Shown piece by piece: positions 1 to 10,337 of a stretch of DNA of 64,000 nucleotides. Under the pieces are notes generated by a model. It ran no database searches. It saw only the letters and a list, made by a program, of their open reading frames with translations, and was not told the origin of the DNA. Position numbers and translations under genes: made by a program. Positions within the stretch are counted from its first letter, which is position 1. Each line of letters opens with the position of its first letter. Source of the DNA: Methylococcus geothermalis (GTDB lineage Bacteria; Pseudomonadota; Gammaproteobacteria; Methylococcales; Methylococcaceae); the NCBI RefSeq assembly GCF_012769535.1, contig NZ_CP046565.1, positions 882,501-946,500 on the forward strand. Reading direction: 5' to 3'.

Positions 1-448
<448 letters not shown>

Positions 449-543
449 ATAACACCCAAGACGTTTGGGTGTGTGCGACACAAACCGCGAACACAGTGTA
501 CGTTGACCAAATGCCTCGAGAGCTCGAGCTCGACAACCAGTTT

Positions 544-659
544 TGCCTGGCGGCCAGAGCGAGCGGGAACCACCCGATCCCATCCCGACCTCGGAAGTGA
601 AACCGCTTAGCGCCGATGATAGTGCAGATACCTGTGCGAAAGTAGGGAACTGCCAGGCT
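544..659 (+). rRNA. 5S ribosomal RNA
   Basis: The gene begins TGCCTGGCGGCC and ends with the pairing partner CTGCCAGGC, closing the helix I stem. The internal CCCATCCCGACCTCGGAAGTG matches the conserved loop B/C region. At about 116 nt it has the usual length and follows the 23S gene by about 95 nt with no tRNA in the spacer, which is normal for the distal end of a bacterial rrn operon. Confidence 0.96.
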
Positions 660-681
660 CTTAATCTTAGCAACAACCTTC

Positions 682-716
682 AACCCCGATATCCTCATCA
701 GGATATCGGGGTTTTT
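682..716 (+). terminator. rrn operon intrinsic terminator
   Basis: A perfect 14-bp stem (682-695 pairing with 700-713) with a 4-nt loop is followed by a run of T. It lies 22 nt after the 5S gene and before the convergent channel gene, so it should end rRNA transcription. Confidence 0.9.
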
Positions 717-753
717 GTGCATTCTCCTTTCGCGCCGGAAGCCTTTTTGATGT

Positions 754-1902
754 TTACGGCGCATGAGCACTGACCACGAACCAATTGATCGTTCCCAAAC
801 CGATCAAGGCAATGCTCAACCCTATCTGAAACCGCAGATCCATGGTGTTGATGCGGGCTATCACCGCGGGCCGTTCGAGCTCAGATGCCTCGTCCAGCTT
901 ATTCGAGCCCCACATGAACAAGCAGAATAAGATCAGGGTCGTGAGATAGCACAAATTGTAAATCGTATCGAGGAACGTCACATAGGGTAGGTCTGGCAAC
1001 TCGGCTTTATAGCCTTGCTGAAGAAAGATTAGAGTCAGCAATACCATCGGTGGAAGCCCGACGCGGACGTCCCAGAGCGATGAGGACAGCATGGGGGCAA
1101 ACATGACCAGAGCCATGACGGTCACCAAGGGGAGAAAAAGCTCCAGGATCGACGAGGTAATGGATTTCTTGTATATCACCTCGAATCGGACTTGGCTGAT
1201 TTTCTTGGTCGTATCATCGTCGCTATCGACCAGACCGAAGTTCGTCCCGTAATTGTGAATGAATGCCTTGATCTCGCTCCCGCGAGTGATATAGCCCATG
1301 ATATCGATGTATTCCCCGGTGCCGGATTCCGCTATGTCCGGAATCAGTTTGATGTGTTTGGCGTTGAGTGCTTCGTCTTCGGAGTTCAGCTCGAAGGTTT
1401 GCGCCAATCGCAATGTCTGAAATGGGAATTGCCTAAAATTCAACTCATTTGCATAGAAATGCCCCGAATAGCGGAAGTTCTGATAGTAATCTCCATTCGG
1501 GAGCCGTATCGGTTCACGGTGCGCCGGGGTCAGGCTGAAATCCCAGCCATTGACTGAGTTGACGAAGTCCAGCATCTGCGTTGCGGGAATGCCATTGGCG
1601 TCAAATAGCTCCTGGGCGGAGGGAGGCCAGGTCAACCAGACCCACCCTTCGGCATCGAAGGTTTTTTGATTGGGCGAGAAGTTATAGATGTTTTCGACAT
1701 AAACGCCTAAATTCAGGGCTATCGCATGATGATCGGAAGGGCTGGGCAGATTTGCCGGTAACAATTGATCCCGGCGGCTGAAGTCGGTCCGGTCGAGGAA
1801 TCCAGTGCGGATTGTGAGCACCGTAAGGATAAGAATCATGACGAACAGACCAACGGCGACAAAGCTTCCTTGGTTGCCCATTTTCCACCAGCTGTTGTTC
1901 AT
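754..1902 (-). CDS. Prokaryotic pentameric ligand-gated ion channel (Cys-loop-like) homologue
   Basis: This 382-residue protein has the layout of a bacterial pLGIC subunit. An N-terminal membrane anchor (about 14-31) is followed by a beta-rich extracellular region (about 50-235) and four C-terminal hydrophobic segments (about 256-280, 285-305, 314-338, 360-380). The M2-M3 junction ELPDLPYVTFLDTIY closely follows the LP-x-LPY-x-T/D pattern of GLIC-type channels, and the M2 segment begins with a conserved arginine after WDV. No cysteine pair is present in the extracellular part, as expected for prokaryotic members. The N-terminal anchor is longer than a plain signal peptide and may be retained. 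The gene is monocistronic and converges on the rrn operon. Ligand and ion selectivity cannot be inferred. Confidence 0.75.
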   Translation of the reverse strand: MNNSWWKMGNQGSFVAVGLFVMILILTVLTIRTGFLDRTDFSRRDQLLPANLPSPSDHHAIALNLGVYVENIYNFSPNQKTFDAEGWVWLTWPPSAQELFDANGIPATQMLDFVNSVNGWDFSLTPAHREPIRLPNGDYYQNFRYSGHFYANELNFRQFPFQTLRLAQTFELNSEDEALNAKHIKLIPDIAESGTGEYIDIMGYITRGSEIKAFIHNYGTNFGLVDSDDDTTKKISQVRFEVIYKKSITSSILELFLPLVTVMALVMFAPMLSSSLWDVRVGLPPMVLLTLIFLQQGYKAELPDLPYVTFLDTIYNLCYLTTLILFCLFMWGSNKLDEASELERPAVIARINTMDLRFQIGLSIALIGLGTINWFVVSAHAP

Positions 1903-2512
1903 GATCGAATGGTCAAAATGTTAACGCAGTAGGGGTTATGGGGCCGCATCTACGACGATGATGGACAGCCGTGCTTCCAAACCGGCGCCGATCGGGTCGG
2001 ACAAGGCCACGCGGCCATTGGCGATGAGACGAATCGGTTCCAGGCGGCGGCCGATGTCACTATAGGATCGAGCAATGGCTTGGAGCAAGGGACGTCCGCG
2101 CCGGTCCACCGCCGTCGACGACAGTATCGATGTCTCAAGGCTTGTGCATCGCATCGCGGGCCGAGGCATGGGCGAGCTGAAAATCCAGCAGTGCCTCGGT
2201 GGGCAAAGGCATGTCTGGCATGGCCAACGGGCTCTGCGGGCCTGGGTGCGCAGATCGCTCCAGCGGAAGCTCATGCGGCGTTCCCGGTGAAATTGCCGAT
2301 GCCGCCCAGCAAGGGGGTGGGGCCAAGCGCTGGCCGGTCTCGAGTTTCATGCAGTTGTCGCCGACGGTGCCGCGCTCCGGTTCCGGTGCCATCTGCCGAC
2401 CTTCGCGCCATGGGGAAAGGTCCACGCCGATGCTCCGGTTTGTGGTCTCGGTGCCGGCAAGCGTCCGGCACTTCACAGATTTAGCTTTTGCCCCTCGCCG
2501 ATGCGGTATAGG
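1903..2512. other. 610-bp stretch without a convincing gene
   Basis: Overlapping short frames occur on both strands, but none has a recognisable domain or ribosome site. On the minus strand two frames (2476-2135 and 2274-1936) could be joined by one frameshift into about 160 residues, the second ending in EARLSIIVVDAAP, so a decayed gene is possible. No repeat or RNA gene was recognised. Confidence 0.4.
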
Positions 2513-4153
<1,641 letters not shown>

Positions 4154-4186
4154 GCGGGGTTTTTGCCGTGAGATGGGGGTATTGGG

Positions 4187-5551
4187 TTACAGGGTCAGTC
4201 TGAAGCCGGAGAGCAGCATCCCCGGCACCTTGGCGCCGCCGAGCGAGCGCTGCTCGTAGGTATCGGTGGCGGGGAACAGCCGGGCCTCGTCGCTCAGCGC
4301 CTCAAGTTCCGTCCCGAAGATCCGGTAAAGGCTGTCGTCGAAGCGCAGGTCGCGGATCGGCGCAACGATCTCGCCGTGCTCGACCAGGAAGCAGGCATAG
4401 CGTGTCATTCCGGTCAGGCGGGCGCTTTGCAGGTCGCTCCAGTTGAGGTAGTGCAGATTGCCGATGTAAAGGCCGGAATCCAGCCGCTTCAACGCGTCCC
4501 GCTCGGGCAGGTTGCCGGGCAGTATCTCGGGGGAGCGTAGCTGCTCTTCCGACCACGGACCGGATTCCGCGCCATTGGAGACCACGCCGTATTCCCGTGC
4601 GGAGCGCGCCCCGATCAGCAGATTCTTCGGCTTGCCGCGGTCGGCGATGGGCACCGTCATGGGGGCGATTTCCCCGCAGCTGTTGAATCTCGGGCCGAGT
4701 CCGAGCGCGAAGTTCTCCCGCAGGCTGAACTTCTCGGACAGCGGTACTTCGCCTTCGATCCAGCGCCGCAAGGCCGATCCGCCTTTTTTCCAGGCGCCGT
4801 AGCTGACCGCGCCCCAGGACAGCAGGTCGACGAGATGGGCGACGGCGGCCGGCGCGAGATAGACGCGGTATTCGCCCGGCGGTAGTGCCCTGGATGGGTA
4901 TTGCAGCTGCGCGAGCAGCCGGCGGTCGGCGTCCAGCGCGGCTGAAAGCCTTGCCCCGTTCCAGTCCGCGCCGCTCAACAAGCCTTTGACGGCCTTGTTT
5001 TCGCCTTCCGAATTCACGGTGAACAAGGAATAGTCGAGGAAAAAGCCGGAAGCCGAATACCAATGGCTCTGGCCTTCCGAATTGCGCACGCCGCGAACCT
5101 GGAGTCCCGTGGCGAACAGCCCGGCGAAATCGATATCCGCGGTGGCGGTGGCGATCTGCTCGACGACCCCTTCCGTCGCCGGCGATTCGCCTTCCTGCCA
5201 TTCCTCGCTCTGGCCGTGATTTTCCAGGGGTGTCGCGAAAGGGTCGGGAGGCAGGGCGGCGGCTTCCGAGCGGGCCTGCGCCAGCATCGCGTGCAGGCTG
5301 CAAAGGTCTTGGGTTTCCTGGCCGGAGAGATCCGTCGTGAATCTCACCTGGCGGTCTTGGCTCCGGAAGTCCAGCGCCAGCCGCAACTGGCGCACGCCGG
5401 TGGCCTGTCTGATCTTGCCGGCGTTGAAACGGAGATAGGTCTGGTCTTCGCCGGCAAGGCTCAGACTCGCCGCCTCCCACGGGCGGAGCGCAGCGAAGGC
5501 GCCGTCGCTCAGCCGTTCCAGCAGGCGATGGGCATCCCGCGCGAAGCTCAC
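4187..5551 (-). CDS. TldE/PmbA-family protein (non-catalytic partner of TldD)
   Basis: The protein matches the TldD/PmbA fold family of peptidases but lacks the HExxxH zinc motif, as TldE-type subunits do. TldD/TldE heterodimers degrade unfolded peptides and process modified peptides such as microcin B17. The GTG at 5551 is preferred because it overlaps the stop of the upstream tldD-like gene as GTGA, giving 454 residues. An ATG 39 nt further upstream would overlap more deeply. The C-terminal part (NLHYLNWSDLQSARLTGMTR) has the family's typical beta-rich pattern. The native substrate here is unknown. Confidence 0.8.
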   Translation of the reverse strand: MSFARDAHRLLERLSDGAFAALRPWEAASLSLAGEDQTYLRFNAGKIRQATGVRQLRLALDFRSQDRQVRFTTDLSGQETQDLCSLHAMLAQARSEAAALPPDPFATPLENHGQSEEWQEGESPATEGVVEQIATATADIDFAGLFATGLQVRGVRNSEGQSHWYSASGFFLDYSLFTVNSEGENKAVKGLLSGADWNGARLSAALDADRRLLAQLQYPSRALPPGEYRVYLAPAAVAHLVDLLSWGAVSYGAWKKGGSALRRWIEGEVPLSEKFSLRENFALGLGPRFNSCGEIAPMTVPIADRGKPKNLLIGARSAREYGVVSNGAESGPWSEEQLRSPEILPGNLPERDALKRLDSGLYIGNLHYLNWSDLQSARLTGMTRYACFLVEHGEIVAPIRDLRFDDSLYRIFGTELEALSDEARLFPATDTYEQRSLGGAKVPGMLLSGFRLTL

Positions 5552-7011
5552 CGGCCACCCCCGAAAATTTCCACGCCGGAGAACAGGCAATGGGGGGAGG
5601 CGTGGCCGACCCGGATCATCTGGTTGGGTTCGCCCTTGCCGCAGAACGGAGTGCCGAAAATGCCGAAGCTCTCCCGGTTGCCGACCATTTTCAGCGAATG
5701 CCAGAAGGGGATGCTCACGCCCCGGTAATTGGGATTTCGGACCACACGGGTCAGCCGCCCGTCCTCGATCAGGCGCGCGTATTCGCAGCCGAACTGGAAT
5801 TTTCGCCGGTAATCGTCGATCGACCAGGAGCGGTTGGCGCTCATGTAGATGCCGCGCTCGACCGAGGCGATCATTTCGTCCAGGGTGCTGTCGCCGGGGT
5901 CGAGGTTGAGGTTGGCCATGCGGTCGATCGGCGCCCGGTTCCAGCCTGCCGAGCGGAAGTTCGCAACGCCCGGGAGGCCGAGCCGAGCTTGGCTTTCCAG
6001 GCTGCCGAGCCCGCGCAGCAGCAGGCCGTTACGGATCAGGTATTGACGGTCGGCGCGATTGCCGCAGTCGTCGAAGCCATAGGAGGCGAATTCGCTTGGC
6101 AGGGTGGGATCGAAGCTGATGTTCATGAGGGGCGAGCCGTATTGCAGCCGGCCGAAATCCTCCGGTTTGACGAAACTCCAGCCCGCGTAGTTGCGCTCGT
6201 CGCCGAGGATGCGGTCCAGTTCCAAGGGATGGCCGACCGATTCGTGAATCTGCAGCAGCATCTGGTCCGGCGCCAGCAGCAGGTCGCGGGTGTCGTCCGG
6301 ACAGTCGTCGGCGTCGAGCAGTTCCAGCGCCTCCCGCCCGGCCCGCTCGCATTCCTCGAAGATGCGCTCGAAGTCGAGCACTTCGAGCCCGCCCTGCAGG
6401 CATCGGGCGACCGGGCCGTTGAGGGAGCGCCGCTGAATTTCCGGTCCGTTCCGAGCCGTCGCCATGAAGTTCTGGCTGATCAGGTGGAAGCGTTGCTCGA
6501 TGTCGGCGCCGCTCGAGGTGAGGTAATGGCTTAAGTGTTCGGTCAGCACGATTGCCGCGGAAGTTTCGACGATCCTGTCGGAGACCCGCAGCCGGGCGCA
6601 GGCGGCAACCAGTTTGGCCGTGAGTTCGGCCAAGCTCAGGGCATCGAAGCCCTGTTCGCAGGGACCGGCGAACTCGCCGCGTACCGCGGGACGCAGTCCT
6701 TCGGAAAACCCGGCCGCGGCATGGCGAGCGCTCGCCCGGGCCAGCCGAACGGCTCGGCACGCCGCGTCGCGCAGGCCGGTCTCCGACAGGTCCGAAGTCG
6801 CCGCGTAGGCCAACTGGCCGTCCGCCACGGCTTCGATCATCGCGCCATGGCTGCGATGCACCTGATTCCGCTCAGGACGGCCATTGCGGACGGCGCGGTG
6901 CTGGCTGGTTTCTTCGACGAAGCGCAGACCGATCCAGTCGGCTTCGCCAGCGAGCCGCGAGAGCGCGGACAGCGGGTCGACGACGGTGGGTGCAGCTTGC
7001 GGTGCGTTCAT
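5548..7011 (-). CDS. TldD-family zinc metalloprotease
   Basis: This 487-residue protein carries the diagnostic HESVGH zinc motif at residues 256-261, followed by PLELDRILGDERNYAG, as in TldD-type catalytic subunits. It is the first gene of a two-gene minus-strand operon and its TGA overlaps the next start, so the pair is probably translated together and forms the TldD/TldE heterodimer. It diverges more from E. coli TldD than a housekeeping orthologue would, so a specialised role is possible. A link to PQQ or another peptide-derived cofactor is speculation. Confidence 0.82.
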   Translation of the reverse strand: MNAPQAAPTVVDPLSALSRLAGEADWIGLRFVEETSQHRAVRNGRPERNQVHRSHGAMIEAVADGQLAYAATSDLSETGLRDAACRAVRLARASARHAAAGFSEGLRPAVRGEFAGPCEQGFDALSLAELTAKLVAACARLRVSDRIVETSAAIVLTEHLSHYLTSSGADIEQRFHLISQNFMATARNGPEIQRRSLNGPVARCLQGGLEVLDFERIFEECERAGREALELLDADDCPDDTRDLLLAPDQMLLQIHESVGHPLELDRILGDERNYAGWSFVKPEDFGRLQYGSPLMNISFDPTLPSEFASYGFDDCGNRADRQYLIRNGLLLRGLGSLESQARLGLPGVANFRSAGWNRAPIDRMANLNLDPGDSTLDEMIASVERGIYMSANRSWSIDDYRRKFQFGCEYARLIEDGRLTRVVRNPNYRGVSIPFWHSLKMVGNRESFGIFGTPFCGKGEPNQMIRVGHASPHCLFSGVEIFGGGR

Positions 7012-7150
7012 GGAGGCCGGAGGGAATGGAATCGGTACGCGGCAGTTGTCGCCGATTCTATCAGTTCCGGAACGGCGAGATTGCGCGATTCATACGGGCG
7101 GGATACGCTGAGCGCTTGAATTGCGTACGACGATTTCTCCCGAACGGTCC

Positions 7151-7669
7151 ATGCCCTCGCCTGCCGATTTGAAGCTTTACACCACCGGAACGCTGTCCGG
7201 GCTGAGCGAAGACGCCGCGCGCTCGGCCCGTTTGCGCAAGAATCTCAACGTCCATCCGGTACTGGAGGATCCCGTCCAACGCCTGTTCAACGCTCTGGAG
7301 CCCGGCACCTATGCGCGGCCGCACCGCCATTCCCGTTCCGACGGTTGGGAGCTGATGGTCGTGGTGCGGGGCGCGTTTTCGGTGTTGGTTTTCGACGATC
7401 ACGGTCGTGTCGCCGAACGGATAGACTTGAAGGCGGACGGGGGCGACTGTGCCGTCGAGATTCCCGCGGGGGCTTGGCACACGGTCGTCAGCCGGGTGTC
7501 CGGAACGGTCATGGTCGAGGTGAAGCCGGGACCCTATTCGCCGATCGCCGACGAGGATTTTGCAGCCTGGGCGCCGGACGAGGGCAGCGCGGACGCGGCC
7601 GCACAGCTGCGCCGGTTGGAGTCGGCGCAACCGGGCGATCGGGTATGTTCCACCGAGTTCCTTTCATGA
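7151..7669 (+). CDS. WbuC-family cupin fold metalloprotein
   Basis: A single-domain cupin of 172 residues. The motif RPHRHSRSDGWELMVVVRG contains the first cupin histidines and glutamate, and IPAGAWHTVV supplies the second-motif histidine. The pattern QRLFNALEPGTY before the motif is characteristic of the WbuC subfamily. The ATG at 7151 is chosen; an in-frame TTG 30 nt upstream has no better ribosome site. WbuC proteins occur near polysaccharide genes elsewhere but their reaction is not established. It is divergent from the tldD-like gene and is followed 22 nt later by the HMA-like gene. Confidence 0.75.
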   Translation: MPSPADLKLYTTGTLSGLSEDAARSARLRKNLNVHPVLEDPVQRLFNALEPGTYARPHRHSRSDGWELMVVVRGAFSVLVFDDHGRVAERIDLKADGGDCAVEIPAGAWHTVVSRVSGTVMVEVKPGPYSPIADEDFAAWAPDEGSADAAAQLRRLESAQPGDRVCSTEFLS

Positions 7670-7691
7670 TTCATCGGGACGCGAGGTTTCC

Positions 7692-8165
7692 ATGACGCAT
7701 GGCCGGGCCGAGAGCCATCACGAGTCCCACCGGCACGGACTGCACGTGACGCACGCCGTACCGGGCCGCATCCGGTTGAAGTCCGAACGCCTCAAGGGAC
7801 GCCCGCAGGATGCGGAGCAGCTTGCTGCGCGTCTCTCCAAGGTGGCGGGAATCCGTCACGCCGCGGTCAATCCGACCACCGGCAGCATCACTCTCCACTA
7901 TCATTCGAGGGCGCTGGAGTCGCTCACGTTCTTCGCCGAGTTGGCGGCGGCTTTGGGTCTCATCGCGGTCGACATCCAGGCGGGCGATGTGGAGGGGTTG
8001 TTCGCGCTGATGGGACTTTCGCCCGCCGATGCGGTCCGTTCCTTGTGGGGGCGGGGCCGTGAGCCGGCGGAGCAGGCCGCCGAGGAGAGCGTTGCGGGCG
8101 ATGTGCTGCGGCTGCTTGGGGCCGGAATCGCCCTCGGTGTTTTGGCCTGGAAGCTGAGCCGCTGA
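7692..8165 (+). CDS. His-rich HMA-like (heavy-metal-associated 2) membrane protein
   Basis: The protein has 157 residues. A histidine-rich N-terminus (seven His within the first 21 residues) leads into an HMA-like fold with VPGRIRLKSERLKG and a ferredoxin-like beta-alpha-beta pattern, but the usual metal-binding CxxC is absent. A hydrophobic C-terminal helix (LRLLGAGIALGVLAWKL) could anchor it in the membrane. It starts 22 nt after the cupin gene and ends 4 nt before the SMR transporter, suggesting co-transcription. A role in metal trafficking is inferred only from the fold and the His tail. Confidence 0.65.
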   Translation: MTHGRAESHHESHRHGLHVTHAVPGRIRLKSERLKGRPQDAEQLAARLSKVAGIRHAAVNPTTGSITLHYHSRALESLTFFAELAAALGLIAVDIQAGDVEGLFALMGLSPADAVRSLWGRGREPAEQAAEESVAGDVLRLLGAGIALGVLAWKLSR

Positions 8166-8169
8166 GGGT

Positions 8170-8487
8170 ATGAGCTGGACCTATCTGATCCTGGCCGGCT
8201 GTCTGGAAATCGGCTGGCCGCTTGGCTTCAAGCTGTCGCAAAATGAAGGCGCGCGGCTGCCGGGGCTCATCATGGCGGTCCTATGCATGGCGCTGAGCGG
8301 CCTTTTCCTGTGGCTGGCGCAGCGGGAGATACCCATGGGTACGGCCTACGCCGTGTGGACCGGCATCGGGGCTGCCGGTACCTTTTTCGTCGGCGTATGG
8401 TTTTTCGGTGATCCGGCCAGCCTGGGGCGTTACTTGGGCGCGGCGCTGATCGTCGCCGGCGTGATCACCCTCAAGCTGGCGCATTGA
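8170..8487 (+). CDS. sugE: Small multidrug resistance family exporter (SugE/Gdx type)
   Basis: This 105-residue protein has four predicted membrane helices and the SMR glutamate in LAGCLEIGWPLGFKLS near residue 13. The loop YAVWTGIGAAGTFFVG is of the SugE/Gdx type, a subgroup shown to export guanidinium. It acts as a dual-topology dimer in the inner membrane. It is closely packed behind the HMA-like gene. I see no guanidine riboswitch upstream, and the substrate remains inferred. Confidence 0.82.
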   Translation: MSWTYLILAGCLEIGWPLGFKLSQNEGARLPGLIMAVLCMALSGLFLWLAQREIPMGTAYAVWTGIGAAGTFFVGVWFFGDPASLGRYLGAALIVAGVITLKLAH

Positions 8488-8528
8488 GCCGGTGTCGGGT
8501 TTTTTCCATCACAACGAGGGATACGACG

Positions 8529-8930
8529 ATGTTCAAGCGATTTTTGGTATTCGGGTTGGTTCTGTTCGGTTGCGCGTTTTCCCCGCTTGGTTCGTCCGAG
8601 GTGATTCCGGCGGGCGGGGGGCGGGTGCAGCATGTCGTCATCGTTTGGCTCAAGGATCATGGCAGCCCGGCCGCACGGCAGCAGTACATCGAAAACAGCC
8701 GGCGCCTGGGGAAACTTCCCATGGTTCTCCATTACCACGTCGGTACGGTGCTGACCGGAGACAGGGCCGTCGTCGACAGCTCCTACGACGTGGGGGTGGT
8801 GGCCACGTTTGAAAACGATGAGGCGCTACGGGACTATCTGGCGCATCCCGAACATCGAAGAGTGATCGACGAGTCCCTCAAGCCGCTGGTGGACAAAGCC
8901 GTGGTTTACGATTTCAAGGAATCGAACTGA
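8529..8930 (+). CDS. Exported Dabb (stress-responsive A/B barrel) domain protein
   Basis: The protein has 133 residues with an N-terminal signal sequence (MFKRFLVFGLVLFGCAFSP; a cysteine at residue 15 makes a lipoprotein possible). A dimeric alpha/beta-barrel Dabb domain follows, with QHVVIVWLKD at its start and a YDVGVVATFENDEALRDYL strand-helix pattern. The ATG at 8529 is favoured over an upstream in-frame start because it begins the signal peptide. Dabb proteins bind small molecules or haem-like ligands; the ligand here is unknown. Confidence 0.7.
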   Translation: MFKRFLVFGLVLFGCAFSPLGSSEVIPAGGGRVQHVVIVWLKDHGSPAARQQYIENSRRLGKLPMVLHYHVGTVLTGDRAVVDSSYDVGVVATFENDEALRDYLAHPEHRRVIDESLKPLVDKAVVYDFKESN

Positions 8931-9045
8931 GTTCCCGCGGCATTCGAATCCATCGCGCTCAGCCGAGCCGCTTCCCTCCTCATCTTCCATCCGCCGACAC
9001 CCCCGGTGTCGGCGCGATCAACACGCCCTTCGCTGCAGCACGATC

Positions 9046-9061
9046 TGTCGGTTTTGCGACA
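9046..9061 (+). promoter_or_regulatory. NifA upstream activator sequence 1 (TGT-N10-ACA)
   Basis: A perfect NifA binding consensus: TGT at 9046-9048, ten bases, ACA at 9059-9061. Its centre is 32 bp from that of the second site, about three helical turns, and about 98 bp upstream of the -12 element of the promoter at 9138. Confidence 0.8.
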
Positions 9062-9077
9062 AGCGGCGGTGATCCCA

Positions 9078-9093
9078 TGTCGTGAATCTGACA
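9078..9093 (+). promoter_or_regulatory. NifA upstream activator sequence 2 (TGT-N10-ACA)
   Basis: A second perfect copy: TGT at 9078-9080, ten bases, ACA at 9091-9093. Its centre is about 66 bp upstream of the -12 GC, within the usual range for NifA acting through DNA looping. Confidence 0.8.
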
Positions 9094-9122
9094 GGCGGTA
9101 AGGTTCTAAGCTTTTGAAATGA

Positions 9123-9479
<357 letters not shown>

Positions 9480-9532
9480 GGGCGCGACGCCGTCCGATGC
9501 GACTTTATTCTTAGGGACCGGAGTTCGGAACG

Positions 9533-9643
9533 ATGAGATATGAGATGAACTGGGTGGAAATCACGGTGGTCATGCTGGTCGCCCTGACCGCATACTTCCT
9601 TCTGCGCATCTGCTTTGGCGCACGGCCGCGTATGGAAAGATAA
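9533..9643 (+). CDS. 36-residue single-span membrane microprotein
   Basis: A short frame from ATG at 9533 to TAA at 9643 encodes MRYEMNWVEITVVMLVALTA, then a continuing hydrophobic stretch and a basic tail ending PRMER. It predicts one transmembrane helix (about residues 7-27) with a positively charged C-terminus. It lies 53 bp after the ferredoxin with no terminator between, so it is probably part of the same NifA-controlled transcript. GGACCGGAG 9-16 bp upstream may serve as ribosome site. Function unknown. Confidence 0.55.
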   Translation: MRYEMNWVEITVVMLVALTAYFLLRICFGARPRMER

Positions 9644-9665
9644 GGGATTCCCAGACGTAAACGCG

Positions 9666-9698
9666 CAAAAAGAAGGCCGCTCCCGGAGAACGGCCTTC
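9666..9698 (-). terminator. Intrinsic terminator of bfr
   Basis: The 8-bp stem GAAGGCCG/CGGCCTTC (9672-9679 with 9691-9698) is followed on the minus strand by TTTTTG. It lies just past the bfr stop codon and can also limit read-through from the ferredoxin operon. Confidence 0.75.
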
Positions 9699-9725
9699 GC
9701 GCAGGACGTCTGTCCGGCGGGTTGT

Positions 9726-10190
9726 TCACATTTGGGATTGCAGATAGTTCTGTAGCCCCACCTTGCCGAGCAGCTCCAACTGGGTTTCCAGCCAGTCGAT
9801 GTGCTCCTCCTCGCTTTCGAGGATATCCTCGAACAGCTCGCGGCTGACATAGTCGCCGCATTTTTCGCAGCAGGCGATGGCCTCCTTGAGCACAGGCAGG
9901 GCCTGGTGCTCGAGTTGGAGGTCGCAACGCAGCATTTCCTCGGGATTTTCGCCGATCTTGAGCTTGCCCAAGTCCTGCAGGTTCGGCAGGCTTTCCAGGA
10001 ACAGGATCCGCTCGATGAGGCGGTCGGCATGCTTCATCTCGTCGATGGATTCCTTGTATTCGTGTTCGTTGAGCTTTCCGAATCCCCAGTTCTTGAACAT
10101 CCGGGCATGCAGGAAATACTGGTTGATCGCGGTCAGCTCGTTGGTGAGAACCTTGTTGAGGTATTCGATGACTTGATTGTCGCCTTTCAT
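9726..10190 (-). CDS. bfr: Bacterioferritin
   Basis: The 154-residue protein forms a 24-subunit haem-containing iron store. Ferroxidase residues are visible at Glu18, Glu51 and His54, and the haem ligand Met52 lies in [16 protein letters not shown]. The later EEEHIDW supplies the second-helix ligands. It is transcribed away from nifL, with about 150 bp between the starts. Iron storage next to nitrogen-fixation regulators fits the high iron need of nitrogenase, but co-regulation is not shown by the sequence. Confidence 0.95.
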   Translation of the reverse strand: MKGDNQVIEYLNKVLTNELTAINQYFLHARMFKNWGFGKLNEHEYKESIDEMKHADRLIERILFLESLPNLQDLGKLKIGENPEEMLRCDLQLEHQALPVLKEAIACCEKCGDYVSRELFEDILESEEEHIDWLETQLELLGKVGLQNYLQSQM

Positions 10191-10337
10191 GTCGGGGTAC
10201 TCCGTGTGGGGAACGCGCCTAGTTTACTCGGGGCGTATGGCTACCGGTAGTAGCCGAGGCGGGCAGCGCGAGAACTCCAGGCTGGAACGTCACGGGCACA
10301 CATATTGCGTCATTGGGTATCGAAAGGAGGTGTTACC

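Noticed and set aside
449-543. The 23S-5S spacer as a place for a tRNA gene.
   Set aside because: No cloverleaf or TTC-loop signature fits within the 95 bp.
10274-10289. A GG-N10-GC pattern (TGGAACGTCACGGGCA) upstream of nifL resembling a sigma-54 promoter.
   Set aside because: Only the invariant dinucleotides match. The rest of the -24 and -12 boxes is poor and no TGT-N10-ACA site lies upstream, so NifA autoactivation is not supported.
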